Source: Rhodospirillales bacterium
GTDB lineage: Bacteria; Pseudomonadota; Alphaproteobacteria; ATCC43930; CGMCC-115725
Reading direction: 5' to 3'
NCBI GenBank assembly: GCA_028288725.1
Contig: JAQGIC010000037.1
Span: 1-64,000 of the forward strand
DNA: 64,000 nucleotides
This document shows, one piece after another, positions 29,975 to 39,298 of the stretch. How positions within the stretch are numbered: position 1 is the stretch's first letter; every line of letters starts with the position of its first letter. The notes below the pieces were generated by a model that saw only the letters and a list, made by a program, of their open reading frames with translations, was not told the origin of the DNA and did no database searches. A program made the translations under genes and the position numbers.

Positions 29975-30166
29975 GCGTCGGCCGGCCAGGCCGTAGCGCC
30001 CGGCCGCTCAATCGCTTCAGGACAATTCGTTCCCGGGAAAATCCTGGGCATCGGTGCCGGCGGCATGGAGCCTTGCCGGCCCCGGGGTGTTGAACAGACG
30101 CCCCACCCGCCAGACCAGCTCTGCAGTCTGCCGCAGAACGCCCTCTTTTCCCGCAGGAGCCCCTAC

Positions 30167-32305
30167 GTGACCGAGATCGTCAAACGGACCATTCGCGAAG
30201 GCCTGCCGCATCCGCGGGGTGCAACCTGGGACGGTGCCGGTACCAATTTTGCGCTGTTTTCCGCCAATGCGACCAAGGTCGAGGTCTGCCTGTTCGACGG
30301 TAGCGGCGCCCAGGAGCTGCAGCGCATCGAACTCCCCGAGTTCACCGACGAGATCTGGCACGGCTATCTGCCCGACGTGGCGCCGGGGCAGCTCTACGGC
30401 TACCGGGTCCATGGACCCTACGCGCCGGAGGAGGGCCACCGTTTCAACCCGAACAAGCTGCTGCTCGACCCCTATGCCCGGGCCCATGCCGGCAAGCTCG
30501 TGTGGAACGACGCCTGCTTCGGCTACACCATCGGCCATGACGAGGGCGACCTGTCGTTCGACGAGCGCGACAGCGCCGAATTCATGCCGAAATGCGTGGT
30601 GACCGACACGGCGTTCGACTGGCGCGAGAGCCGCAGCCCGCTGGTGCCGTGGGACCGCACGATCTTCTACGAGACCCACGTGCGCGGCTACACCATGCGC
30701 CATCCGGCCGTGCCGGAGGAACTGCGCGGCAGTTTCGCCGGCCTGGCGACGAAGGAGGTCATCCAGCATATCAAGGCGCTGGGCGTGACCTCGGTCGAAC
30801 TGCTGCCGGTCCATATGTTCGTCAATGACAGCCCCCTGCTCGACAAGGGGCTGACGAATTACTGGGGCTATAATTCGCTGGGCTTCTTCGCGCCCGATCC
30901 GCGCTACGCCGCCGACCCGCAGCGCAGCGTCGCCGAATTCAAGGATATGGTCTCGGCGCTGCACGATGCCGGGCTCGAGGTCATTCTGGACGTGGTCTAC
31001 AACCACACCGCCGAGGGCAACGAGCGCGGGCCGACCCTGTCGTTCAAGGGCATCGACAACGCGTCCTACTATCGCCTGATGCCGAAGGAAAAGCGCTTCT
31101 ACATCAACGATACCGGCACCGGGAACACGCTCAACATCAGCCAGCCGCGCGTCATCCAGATGGTGACCGACAGCCTGCGCTATTGGGTGAACGAGATGCA
31201 TGTCGACGGCTTCCGCTTCGACCTTGGCACGATCCTGGCGCGCGAGGTCAACGGCTTCGACAATCAGAGCGGGTTCCTGAAGGCCTGCGGCCAGGACCCG
31301 GTGCTGGGCGGGGTAAAGTTGATTGCCGAGCCGTGGGATTGCGGCCCGGGTGGCTATCAGGTCGGCGGATTTCCGCCGGGCTGGGCCGAATGGAACGACA
31401 AGTTCCGCGATACGGCGCGCGATTTCTGGCGGGGCGAGGCACCGGCGGCGACACTGACCCCACGGCTGTGCGCGTCGGGCGACATATTCAACCATCAGGG
31501 CCGCAAGCCCTGGGCCAGCGTCAATTTCATCACCGCGCACGATGGCTTCACGCTGAACGATATCGTGACCTACAACGACAAGCACAACGAGGCGAACGGC
31601 GAGGACAATAACGACGGCAGCGCCGACAATCGCTCGTGGAACTGCGGCGTCGAGGGGCCGACCGACGATCCCGAAGTCGTGGCGTTGCGCGACCGGCAGA
31701 TCCGCAATCTGCTGGCGACCCTGCTCTTGGCCCATGGCACGCCGATGCTGCTGGCCGGCGACGAATTCGGCCGGACCCAGCAGGGCAACAACAATGCCTA
31801 TTGCCAGGACAACGAGATCAGCTGGGTCGATTGGGGTTTCGGCGAGCGTGGTCGGGATCTGATCCATTTCGTCGAGCGCTTGACCGCGTTGCGCCGGAAC
31901 TTTCCGATCCTGCGCCGCCAGCGTTTCCTGACCGGCACGATGAACGAGGAGCTGGGCGTCAAGGACGTCACCTGGATCAACGCCTCGGGCATCGAGATGC
32001 CGGACGGGGATTGGGCCGACGAGACCATGCGCTGCTTCGGCATGCTGATGGACGGCCGCGCCCAGCCGACCGGCGTGCGCAAGCGCGGCGACGACCGCAC
32101 CCTGCTGGTGATCTTCAACAGCCACTATGATCTGGTGAATTTCTCCCTGCCGGAATCGGCCGGCCACGCGACCTGGACCCTGCTGATCGATACCAACGTG
32201 CCCGACCATCCGGGCGAGGAGGAGTTCGCGACCGGCGAGGCCTATCAGGTGACCGGACGCTCGGTCCTGGTCTTCGCGCTGGATTCGGACGAGCACACGC
32301 CGTAG
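30167..32305 (+). CDS. glgX: Glycogen debranching enzyme
   Basis: 'PHPRGATWDGAGTNFALFSANATKVEVCLFDG', 'VILDVVYNHTAEGN', 'VDGFRFDLGTILARE', 'LLAGDEFGRTQQGNNNAYCQDNEISWVDW'. Confidence 0.95.
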   Translation: MTEIVKRTIREGLPHPRGATWDGAGTNFALFSANATKVEVCLFDGSGAQELQRIELPEFTDEIWHGYLPDVAPGQLYGYRVHGPYAPEEGHRFNPNKLLLDPYARAHAGKLVWNDACFGYTIGHDEGDLSFDERDSAEFMPKCVVTDTAFDWRESRSPLVPWDRTIFYETHVRGYTMRHPAVPEELRGSFAGLATKEVIQHIKALGVTSVELLPVHMFVNDSPLLDKGLTNYWGYNSLGFFAPDPRYAADPQRSVAEFKDMVSALHDAGLEVILDVVYNHTAEGNERGPTLSFKGIDNASYYRLMPKEKRFYINDTGTGNTLNISQPRVIQMVTDSLRYWVNEMHVDGFRFDLGTILAREVNGFDNQSGFLKACGQDPVLGGVKLIAEPWDCGPGGYQVGGFPPGWAEWNDKFRDTARDFWRGEAPAATLTPRLCASGDIFNHQGRKPWASVNFITAHDGFTLNDIVTYNDKHNEANGEDNNDGSADNRSWNCGVEGPTDDPEVVALRDRQIRNLLATLLLAHGTPMLLAGDEFGRTQQGNNNAYCQDNEISWVDWGFGERGRDLIHFVERLTALRRNFPILRRQRFLTGTMNEELGVKDVTWINASGIEMPDGDWADETMRCFGMLMDGRAQPTGVRKRGDDRTLLVIFNSHYDLVNFSLPESAGHATWTLLIDTNVPDHPGEEEFATGEAYQVTGRSVLVFALDSDEHTP

Positions 32306-32307
32306 GC

Positions 32308-33180
32308 CTACGTCAGCGCCGCCCAGAAATCTTCCGCCGCCGGGCTCTGCCGGGCCTTGGCGCGGAAGAGGCGGATCTCGACCGGCGCGTCCCATTCCGG
32401 GTCGCCGGCGCGCACCAGGACGGACCGTTCGAGATCGTCCGCGATCAGGCTCCGCGGCAGCCAGGCGATGCCGCGGCCGTCGAGCGCCATGGCGCGCAGC
32501 ACCGTCGCCAGATGCGAGGTGAAAACCGTGTCGAGCGGGGTTGCCGCCCCGGCGGCCCCGGCGATCCGGCCCAGTGCCGAGTCCGGGCTATAGGCCAGAT
32601 GCGGCACGGCTGCATCGCCCAACCGGAAGCGCGCCCGCCCGTCCGCCTCGGGCGCCGCGACCGGCATCAATACGTCGTCGCCGACCCGGAGCGATTTGAA
32701 CGGTCCGGCATCGAGCTGGCCGGCGAGCGCCGGATGATGGTGGCACAGCAGGAACTGCGCCTGGCCGGCCCGCATGATCTGCTCGCACGCCCGCATGGTG
32801 TCCGACACCAGATGGACCGGCCCCAGCCGCGTGCGCGCCTCGAGCGAGCGCAGCCAGACCGGAAAGAAGGTCAGCGACAGCACATGGGTCGCTGCAAAGC
32901 GTAGGCTGGCGGCCGCAGTGTCGGCGAACTGGCGGATCTCCTGGCATCCCTGCAGCAGCCGTCGCACCAGATCCTCGGCGATCGGCCGGAACCGCTCGCC
33001 GGCGGCGGTCGGCGTCACGCGATGGGTCGCCCGGTCGAACAGCGGGGCGCCGACCCACTCTTCCAGCGCGCGGATGCGCCGGCTGAACGCCGGCTGGGTC
33101 AGGTGACGGGTTTCCGCCGCGCGACTGAAATTGCCGGTGTCGACCAGGGCCAGAAAATCTTCGAGCCAGGAAAATTCCAT
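32308..33180 (-). CDS. LysR-family regulator
   Basis: 'MEFSWLEDFLALVDTGNFSRAAETRHLTQPAFSRRIRALEEWVGAPLFDR'. Confidence 0.95.
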   Translation of the reverse strand: MEFSWLEDFLALVDTGNFSRAAETRHLTQPAFSRRIRALEEWVGAPLFDRATHRVTPTAAGERFRPIAEDLVRRLLQGCQEIRQFADTAAASLRFAATHVLSLTFFPVWLRSLEARTRLGPVHLVSDTMRACEQIMRAGQAQFLLCHHHPALAGQLDAGPFKSLRVGDDVLMPVAAPEADGRARFRLGDAAVPHLAYSPDSALGRIAGAAGAATPLDTVFTSHLATVLRAMALDGRGIAWLPRSLIADDLERSVLVRAGDPEWDAPVEIRLFRAKARQSPAAEDFWAALT

Positions 33181-33213
33181 GGGGTCAGAATTCCATCAGG
33201 CGATGCCGATCCG

Positions 33214-33233
33214 ACATTGAACGTTCCGAATGT
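33214..33233. promoter_or_regulatory. Candidate LysR operator between lysR and tarD
   Basis: Inverted repeat ACATT-N10-AATGT in the divergent intergenic region. Confidence 0.4.
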
Positions 33234-33305
33234 GGCATTGGCCGCGAAGCCGCGTCCATCGCTATCGTCGCATAACGTCCAACGCCCACCGGCCGGAGAG
33301 AAGCC

Positions 33306-34472
33306 ATGCGGATCGTCGAGATCCGGGAGACGACCGCCTCGATCGCCTCCCCGATCGCCAATGCTTATATCGATTTTTCCAAGATGACCTGCTCGGTCGT
33401 GGCATTGATCACCGACGTGATCCGCGACGGCAGGCCGGTCGTCGGCTACGGCTTCAATTCGAACGGCCGCTATGGTGCCGGCGGGCTGCTGCGCGAGCGG
33501 TTCCTGCCCCGACTGACCGAGGCCGCACCCGACAGCCTGCTCGACGAGAGCCGCGACAATCTGGATCCATTCAAGATCTGGGACACGATGATGAAGAACG
33601 AGAAGCCGGGCGGGCACGGCGAGCGCTCGGTCGCGGTCGGCACGGTCGACATGGCGGTCTGGGATGCCGTCGCCAAGATCGAGGGCAAGCCGCTCTATCG
33701 CGTGCTGGCCGATCGATTCCGCGGCGGCGTCGCCGACGACAAGGTCTGGGTCTATGCCGCCGGCGGCTATTACTATCCGGGCAAGGATCTGACGGCACTC
33801 CAGGACGAGATGCGCAGCTATCGCGACCGGGGCTATCGCGTGGTCAAGATGAAGATCGGCGCGGCTCCGCTGGCCGAAGATCTGCGCCGGATCGATGCGG
33901 TGCTGGAGATCGTGGGCGAGGGCGCCAACCTGTGCGTCGATGCCAATGGCCGCTTCGATCTGGAGACCTCGATCGCCTATGCCGAGGCGCTGAAGCCCTA
34001 CGGCTTGTTCTGGTACGAGGAGGCGGGCGATCCGCTCGACTATGCGCTGCAGGCCGAACTCGCCAATCATTACGACCGGCCGATGGCGACGGGCGAGAAC
34101 CTGTTCTCGCACCAGGACGCGCGCAACCTGATCCGCCACGGCGGGATGCGGGCCGACCGCGATTTCCTGCAGTTCGACTGCGCGCTCAGCTACGGCTTGG
34201 TCGAATATCTGCGCACGCTCGATATGCTGGCCCGGAACGGCTGGTCGACCCGCCGGGTCGTGCCCCATGGCGGCCACCAGATGTCGCTCAACATCGCCGC
34301 CGGCCTGCATCTGGGCGGCAATGAATCCTATCCGGACGTCTTCAAACCGTTTGGCGGCTTTGCCGATGGCATCCGGGTCGAAGACAGCTACGTCGGGCTG
34401 CCCCAGGCACCGGGCATCGGCTTCGAGACCAAGGCGGAGCTATTCAAGGTGATGCGGGAATTGAGCCTGTAG
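33306..34472 (+). CDS. tarD: Enolase-superfamily D(-)-tartrate dehydratase-like enzyme
   Basis: 'VVGYGFNSNGRYGAGGLLRERF', 'NEKPGGHGERSVAVGTVDMAVWDAVAKIEGKPLYRVL', 'MATGENLFSHQDARNLIRHGGMR', 'PHGGHQMSLNIAAGLHLGGNESYPD'; matches TarD as remembered. Confidence 0.85.
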   Translation: MRIVEIRETTASIASPIANAYIDFSKMTCSVVALITDVIRDGRPVVGYGFNSNGRYGAGGLLRERFLPRLTEAAPDSLLDESRDNLDPFKIWDTMMKNEKPGGHGERSVAVGTVDMAVWDAVAKIEGKPLYRVLADRFRGGVADDKVWVYAAGGYYYPGKDLTALQDEMRSYRDRGYRVVKMKIGAAPLAEDLRRIDAVLEIVGEGANLCVDANGRFDLETSIAYAEALKPYGLFWYEEAGDPLDYALQAELANHYDRPMATGENLFSHQDARNLIRHGGMRADRDFLQFDCALSYGLVEYLRTLDMLARNGWSTRRVVPHGGHQMSLNIAAGLHLGGNESYPDVFKPFGGFADGIRVEDSYVGLPQAPGIGFETKAELFKVMRELSL

Positions 34473-34579
34473 CGGGCCCCAAATTTCTGCCGGACCCAGG
34501 GATCTAAAACCGGGATGAGGAGTTGAAGTAGGCGGTCGCGAGATCGCCAACCAGTCAACACGCATTTCGGGGAACGACC

Positions 34580-34738
34580 ATGCCCTATGACCGGACCGAT
34601 CCCCGCGACGAATTGTCCGACGAACGGACGGAGCTGGCTACCGCCGCCGAGCCCGGGGAGGATGAGTTGGCGACCGCGCTCGCCGCGTTGTTCTCGATGT
34701 TCGGCGGCCAAGTGCTGGACAGCACACCGCGCGACTGA
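34580..34738 (+). CDS. Small 52-aa acidic hypothetical protein
   Basis: MPYDRTDPRDELSDERTELATAAEPGEDELATALAALFSMFGGQVLDSTPRD, followed by a terminator. Confidence 0.45.
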   Translation: MPYDRTDPRDELSDERTELATAAEPGEDELATALAALFSMFGGQVLDSTPRD

Positions 34739-34768
34739 GGCACCGCGACACTCCCCGTGAAAAATAAG

Positions 34769-34791
34769 CCCCGCCCTTGTGGCGGGGTTTT
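34769..34791 (+). terminator. Rho-independent terminator
   Basis: CCCCGCC-CTTGT-GGCGGGG-TTTT. Confidence 0.85.
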
Positions 34792-34804
34792 GCTGTCGAC
34801 GCCT

Positions 34805-34940
34805 GGCGCGGCGGCCGTTCCGTCGGCACTCGCCCGGCGCGCGACGAGCCAGCGGTTCTCCAGCCGTTCGATGACATCGCCGATGGTCGAGCGGTCGAAG
34901 GCGATCAGCGCCGACAGCGGCGTCAGCGGCGAGTGTAGAA
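34805..34940 (-). pseudogene. MarR-family regulator remnant
   Basis: Minus frame 'SPLTPLSALIAFDRSTIGDVIERLENRWLVARRASADGTAA' resembles the MarR recognition region without the rest of the domain. Confidence 0.5.
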
Positions 34941-34979
34941 GCCGCGCCGGTCTGCCGTCCACACCGGGCCGCCACCCGG

Positions 34980-36281
34980 TCAGAACAGGCCGGCGCCGCT
35001 CAACGCGCCGAACACGCCCAGCACGGTCGTCACCGAAACCAGGACCACGACCACGGCATAGTAGGGGCCTTGCAACCGGGCTTCGGCTGGCAGCGCGAAC
35101 CGGGCGAGGGCGACCAGGAAGCCCAGGACCAGCGGCAGAAGCAGCGCGTTCAGGATCTGAACGCCGACGTTGAGCGCGACAAGGTTGGGCCAGAGGAGCA
35201 CGAGCAGCGCGCAACCGACCACGCCTGCGCAATAGATTCCATAGAACCATTTCGCATCCCACGGTCTGAGCTCGAGCGAGCGTTTATAGCCCGCGACCTC
35301 GCCAACGCCCCAGGCGAGCGCCAGCGTGACGACGATGGCCGCGACCATGGCCGCGCCGAGAATCCCGAGCGAGAACACCAGCTTGCCGGCGCCCTGGCCG
35401 AGGAAGGGGACCAGCGCGTTCGCAAGATCACCGACCGTCTGGAGGCCGGGACCGTCGCCGGTGCCGCGCGCCTGCCCGATCGTGGCGGCTGCGGCGACCA
35501 GCACGGCGGCCATGACGAGTTGCGTGATGAAGGCGCCTGCCGCCGTGTCGACGCGGGCTGCGCGCAGATGCTCGGGCCCCAGCCGTTTTTCCGCGATGGC
35601 GCTCTGCTGATAGAACACCATCCAGGGCATGATCACGGCGCCGATGTTGGCGGCGGCCAGATAGGCGTAGTCCTTGTCGGCCCAAGGGATGTCGAATGCG
35701 TTCGCCACCACGGCGCCGGGGCTCGGGCCCGCCCACCAGGCGACGGCGAAAAAGGCGAGTTCGAATAGGCCGAGCGCGATCGCGATCCGTTCGACCCGGC
35801 GATAGGATCCGGTCAGCACCACGCCCAACAGAAGGAGCACGGCCAAGGCCAGGCTCACCGCGCGCGGCAGGCCGTAGAGTTCGCCCACGCCGGCAACGCC
35901 CGACAATTCGGTCACCAGGGCGCCCATGACCGCCACGGTCAGGCCCGCGGCCGAGACCCAGGCCCAGAAGCCGCCGAAGCTGTCGCGGATGAGTTCGCCA
36001 TGGCCGCGCCCGGTGAAGATGCCGAGCCGCACGGTCATCTCCTGAACGACGTAGAGGATCGGCACGAGCAGCAACTGGAGCAGCAGCAGCCGATAGCCCC
36101 ATTGCGCGCCGCTTTGGCCGGCCGTGATGATGCTGCCGACATCGGTATCGGCCAGCATGACCACCAACCCCGGCCCGAACACGGCGGCATAGCGCTTCAC
36201 AGACGAGCCCAAGGCAACCGGCGCCGGCTGCCGGGGGCGGACCCGGCGGCCGCTATCGTCGAATTGGATCATCGTGCCCAT
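34980..36281 (-). CDS. Nramp-family-like divalent metal transporter with non-canonical motifs
   Basis: 'FGPGLVVMLADTDVGSIITAGQSGAQWGYRLL', 'GAVIMPWMVFYQQSAIAEKRL', ~11 TM segments. Confidence 0.85.
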   Translation of the reverse strand: MGTMIQFDDSGRRVRPRQPAPVALGSSVKRYAAVFGPGLVVMLADTDVGSIITAGQSGAQWGYRLLLLQLLLVPILYVVQEMTVRLGIFTGRGHGELIRDSFGGFWAWVSAAGLTVAVMGALVTELSGVAGVGELYGLPRAVSLALAVLLLLGVVLTGSYRRVERIAIALGLFELAFFAVAWWAGPSPGAVVANAFDIPWADKDYAYLAAANIGAVIMPWMVFYQQSAIAEKRLGPEHLRAARVDTAAGAFITQLVMAAVLVAAAATIGQARGTGDGPGLQTVGDLANALVPFLGQGAGKLVFSLGILGAAMVAAIVVTLALAWGVGEVAGYKRSLELRPWDAKWFYGIYCAGVVGCALLVLLWPNLVALNVGVQILNALLLPLVLGFLVALARFALPAEARLQGPYYAVVVVLVSVTTVLGVFGALSGAGLF

Positions 36282-36851
36282 CTGCTGTGACTGAGAACTG
36301 TTTGCAAGTAGCGCAGGTGCAAGGGCGGGTCAAGCGCGCGGTCTCGTCGCACCGGCGCGGGCGGCGGGCCATCGTTCGTGATTCGGGGGGGAATTGGCGC
36401 ACCCGACAGGATGCCCATCGGCCCACCGCTCAAGCCGCGCGGATACGACAGTGTCGAATTCGCCGGCACGTAATGCGACAGAAAATGAAAGATTTCATCG
36501 GATTTGTTATTTTAATTTTTATGAACCTGTCCAATTGAAACTAACATCTTATTGTATGCGTGGAGAGCGGGGGCAAATTCCGTCTATATTCTATTAGTAA
36601 TTGTCGGAAATACAATGGAACGACGCAATATTTATACTGCAAGAAAACAATGCGGCGCTGATTTCACCGCTTCTCTTCGCGAGAAGGCGTGAGACCTGTG
36701 GTCGCATCCCGGGACGAAAGTCAAAATGTCCCATGGGCCGGGCAGGATTGGACCAAACATCATAACGTCACCGCTGTGATTACGCTGGCCGCACTATGGC
36801 GGCCGATCGTCTGGGCAGCCGGTTCCGAATAGGCGAACTGGGAAAGAACTG

Positions 36852-37424
36852 ATGACGAAGAGACGGCTCCTTCTGGGATGCGCCATGGTGGTTGCGTTCA
36901 CCGCCATGGGCGGAACGCAGGCTTTGGCGGCGGGCGACGGCCAATCTTCGGCACCGAAAACCTTCAGCGTTTCGGTCAAAGGCTGGGTACCCGGGTTCGG
37001 GCGCGGCGAGCTTGAACCCTTCATCGCAAAGGAGATGGATCAGGCGGCGGTCGCCGGCTGGCATTTCATCCCGGCGCCGGCCGACGCGGCGGCCGCACCC
37101 GACCGCGTCGAATGGCGATTCAAGCCGAACCGCTACGCAGGCGGACTGACCTATCGTCGTACGGGAATCGTGCGGCGGATTGACAGGATCTTCGGTAAGC
37201 ATCGATTGGTCAGCGTCGAGGCCCGGCTTTATCGGAATGGCGAGTATGAGCTGCGCGAATCGGCGCAACCGACCATCCAGGGCGGCCCGCGCGATGCCGA
37301 TCTCCAGAAGCAGATCATGGACATGACCCGGTCGCTCGAAAGCGCCTCCAACCCCGGTGTCGAGCCGAATTCTGATCCGCTGCCGGCCTCGAACGTCGCA
37401 GACCTGGTCATGCCTTCGCACTGA
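36852..37424 (+). CDS. Exported hypothetical protein
   Basis: Signal peptide 'MTKRRLLLGCAMVVAFTAMGGTQALAA'; 190 aa. Confidence 0.6.
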   Translation: MTKRRLLLGCAMVVAFTAMGGTQALAAGDGQSSAPKTFSVSVKGWVPGFGRGELEPFIAKEMDQAAVAGWHFIPAPADAAAAPDRVEWRFKPNRYAGGLTYRRTGIVRRIDRIFGKHRLVSVEARLYRNGEYELRESAQPTIQGGPRDADLQKQIMDMTRSLESASNPGVEPNSDPLPASNVADLVMPSH

Positions 37425-37443
37425 CGCGCCCGGGCCAGTCCGA

Positions 37444-38352
37444 TCACCCCGCTGTCTTCGCGACCCGTATCACCAGCTCGCGCAGCCAGCGGTGCGCGTG
37501 GACTCCGCTGACCCGGCGGTGCCACAGCATGGCGGTGGTCAGGTTCGGCGACGGAAACGGCAACGACAGGATCGTCAGCGACGCGAGCCGCGAGAACTCC
37601 CGCGCCGCCCGCTCGCTGATGACGGCGATCATGTCCGATTGGAGCAGGGCCGCCCATGTGGCCAGCAGCGGTGCACGCAGCGCCACCCGCCGCGACAGGC
37701 CTTCGCGGGCGAGCGCTTCGTCGACGAACGCTATCCCTTCGCCCGAGGAGGTGATTACCAGGTGAGGCGCCGCGGCGAAAGTCGCCATGGTCAACGCTCC
37801 TTGTGCTTCCGCCGGATGTCCGCGACGCATGAGCACCACGAAGCGATCATGAAGCAGGCGGACGTCGCTGAAGCGGTCCCCCGGCGCCGCGGTCGCGCCG
37901 ATCGCGAGCGCGAGGTCGCCGCGATCGAGCTGTTCGGCGAGATCCAGTGTCCCGCTCGGCCGGAAGTCCAGGACGACACCAGGTGCCTCGGCGGCAGCCG
38001 CGGCGGCGAGGGGGGCTGCCAGCACCAAGGCCGCGTGGTTGTTCACCGCAATCGCAAAACGCCGCTCGGCCGTCGCAGGCATAAAGGATGCTGCGCTATC
38101 GAGTGTCGTCCGTAACCGCTGAAGCGCCGCCCGAACGCCGTCCGCCAGGTTTTCCGCCTGAGGCGTCGGCGCCATGCCCTCGGGGGTGCGGATGAAGAGA
38201 TCGTCCTGCAGCGCATGGCGAAGCCGGGTCAGCGCATGGCTCAGCGCCGGCTGGGCCATGTTGAGGCGGGCCGCCGCCTTGGTGACGCTCCGTTCCTGCA
38301 TCACGGCGTCGAACACGACCAGAAGGTTGAGGTCAAGCGAGCGCAGGTTCAC
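37444..38352 (-). CDS. LysR-family regulator, GTG start
   Basis: 'VNLRSLDLNLLVVFDAVMQERSVTKAAARLNMAQPALSHALTRLRHALQDDLFIRTPEGM'. Confidence 0.93.
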   Translation of the reverse strand: MNLRSLDLNLLVVFDAVMQERSVTKAAARLNMAQPALSHALTRLRHALQDDLFIRTPEGMAPTPQAENLADGVRAALQRLRTTLDSAASFMPATAERRFAIAVNNHAALVLAAPLAAAAAAEAPGVVLDFRPSGTLDLAEQLDRGDLALAIGATAAPGDRFSDVRLLHDRFVVLMRRGHPAEAQGALTMATFAAAPHLVITSSGEGIAFVDEALAREGLSRRVALRAPLLATWAALLQSDMIAVISERAAREFSRLASLTILSLPFPSPNLTTAMLWHRRVSGVHAHRWLRELVIRVAKTAG

Positions 38353-38393
38353 GTGACGACACTCCGGGCGCGAAAGGCGCCTGCGGCCGGACG

Positions 38394-38421
38394 ATAGCAC
38401 GGTTCTATGCCGGCCAGGCAT
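38394..38421. promoter_or_regulatory. Candidate LysR operator(s)
   Basis: ATAG-N7-CTAT (T-N11-A) abutting ATGCC-N5-GGCAT in the divergent intergenic region. Confidence 0.5.
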
Positions 38422-38496
38422 ATCGCAGTGCCGAGCATACATTGGAAGTCCCGCTGCCGCCGGTCCATCTTCGGGGCCTGCGGATGGAGGCGGGCG

Positions 38497-39165
38497 ATGG
38501 AATGCTGGCAGAAGACGACGCTCGGCTGGATCGGTGGGCGATCCGATCAGACGCGTCCGGAATTGCTGGTCGTCGTCCTGGCTGACGAAACGACCCCCGC
38601 TGGCGTCATGCGGGATGTGGTCACGGCATGGTCCGCGACGCTGCCGCGGACACTCTTCCTGATTTTCGACCGCGTCGCCGACCGGTTCGGCATCGAATCC
38701 TGGCTGACGACAGCGCTTGAAGAGGCAGGCTTGCCGCCCAGCAGGCTGCTGCTCGTCGGCGTGAGAGACGCCGGGAGCTTTGGTCTGACGATCGCGCTCA
38801 CGGCACGTCATGCCGGCTTCGCGGGCTTGCTGGCCTATGACGCAATCCTGGAGGGGATTGCAGATCAGGCCGGGCCGGCGTGGCGGCCCAAGATCCGCCT
38901 CATCGGCCGCAATGGCGAAGGCCGTTCCAACGATGATCTGTTTGCCCGCATGATCCACGAGCTGAGCGCGTTCGGACTGGACGTCCGGGGAACCCTGCTG
39001 CTCGATCCGGGGTGGACACCGTCGTCGATCAGGATCGGAGCGTCCTATCTGGCCGAGCTCTCGGCCGCGGCTCTGGGTGTTCCGCGTTCCGGCGGCGACA
39101 GCGGTTCCTCGACCCAATCGGGCTCGCGACAGCCGCCGAACATCGCCCCGGCGCGGCCTCGATGA
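38497..39165 (+). CDS. Alpha/beta-hydrolase-like hypothetical protein
   Basis: 'PELLVVVLADETTPAG..LLLVGVRDAGSFGLTIALTARHAGFAGLLAYDAIL'; ORF can start at 38407, which overlaps the candidate operator. Confidence 0.5.
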   Translation: MECWQKTTLGWIGGRSDQTRPELLVVVLADETTPAGVMRDVVTAWSATLPRTLFLIFDRVADRFGIESWLTTALEEAGLPPSRLLLVGVRDAGSFGLTIALTARHAGFAGLLAYDAILEGIADQAGPAWRPKIRLIGRNGEGRSNDDLFARMIHELSAFGLDVRGTLLLDPGWTPSSIRIGASYLAELSAAALGVPRSGGDSGSSTQSGSRQPPNIAPARPR

Positions 39166-39298
39166 TCAAACCGCTCCCGAACTCTGGACTGTCCCGTCTG
39201 TGCGCCCTCGCGGCGGCCCGGTCGATGCGGCGGTCGGCAGTCCATGGGCTTGCCGGCATGAAACGACGGCCCTCGGGGCCATTGCCCAGGAGCCTCCC

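Noticed and set aside
30017-32395. 792-aa minus-strand ORF
   Set aside because: Antisense to glgX; composition-driven.
36300-36330. TGCAAG repeats upstream of the Nramp-like gene as a possible metal-regulator (Mur/MntR) site
   Set aside because: Spacing and symmetry do not match a consensus I can support.
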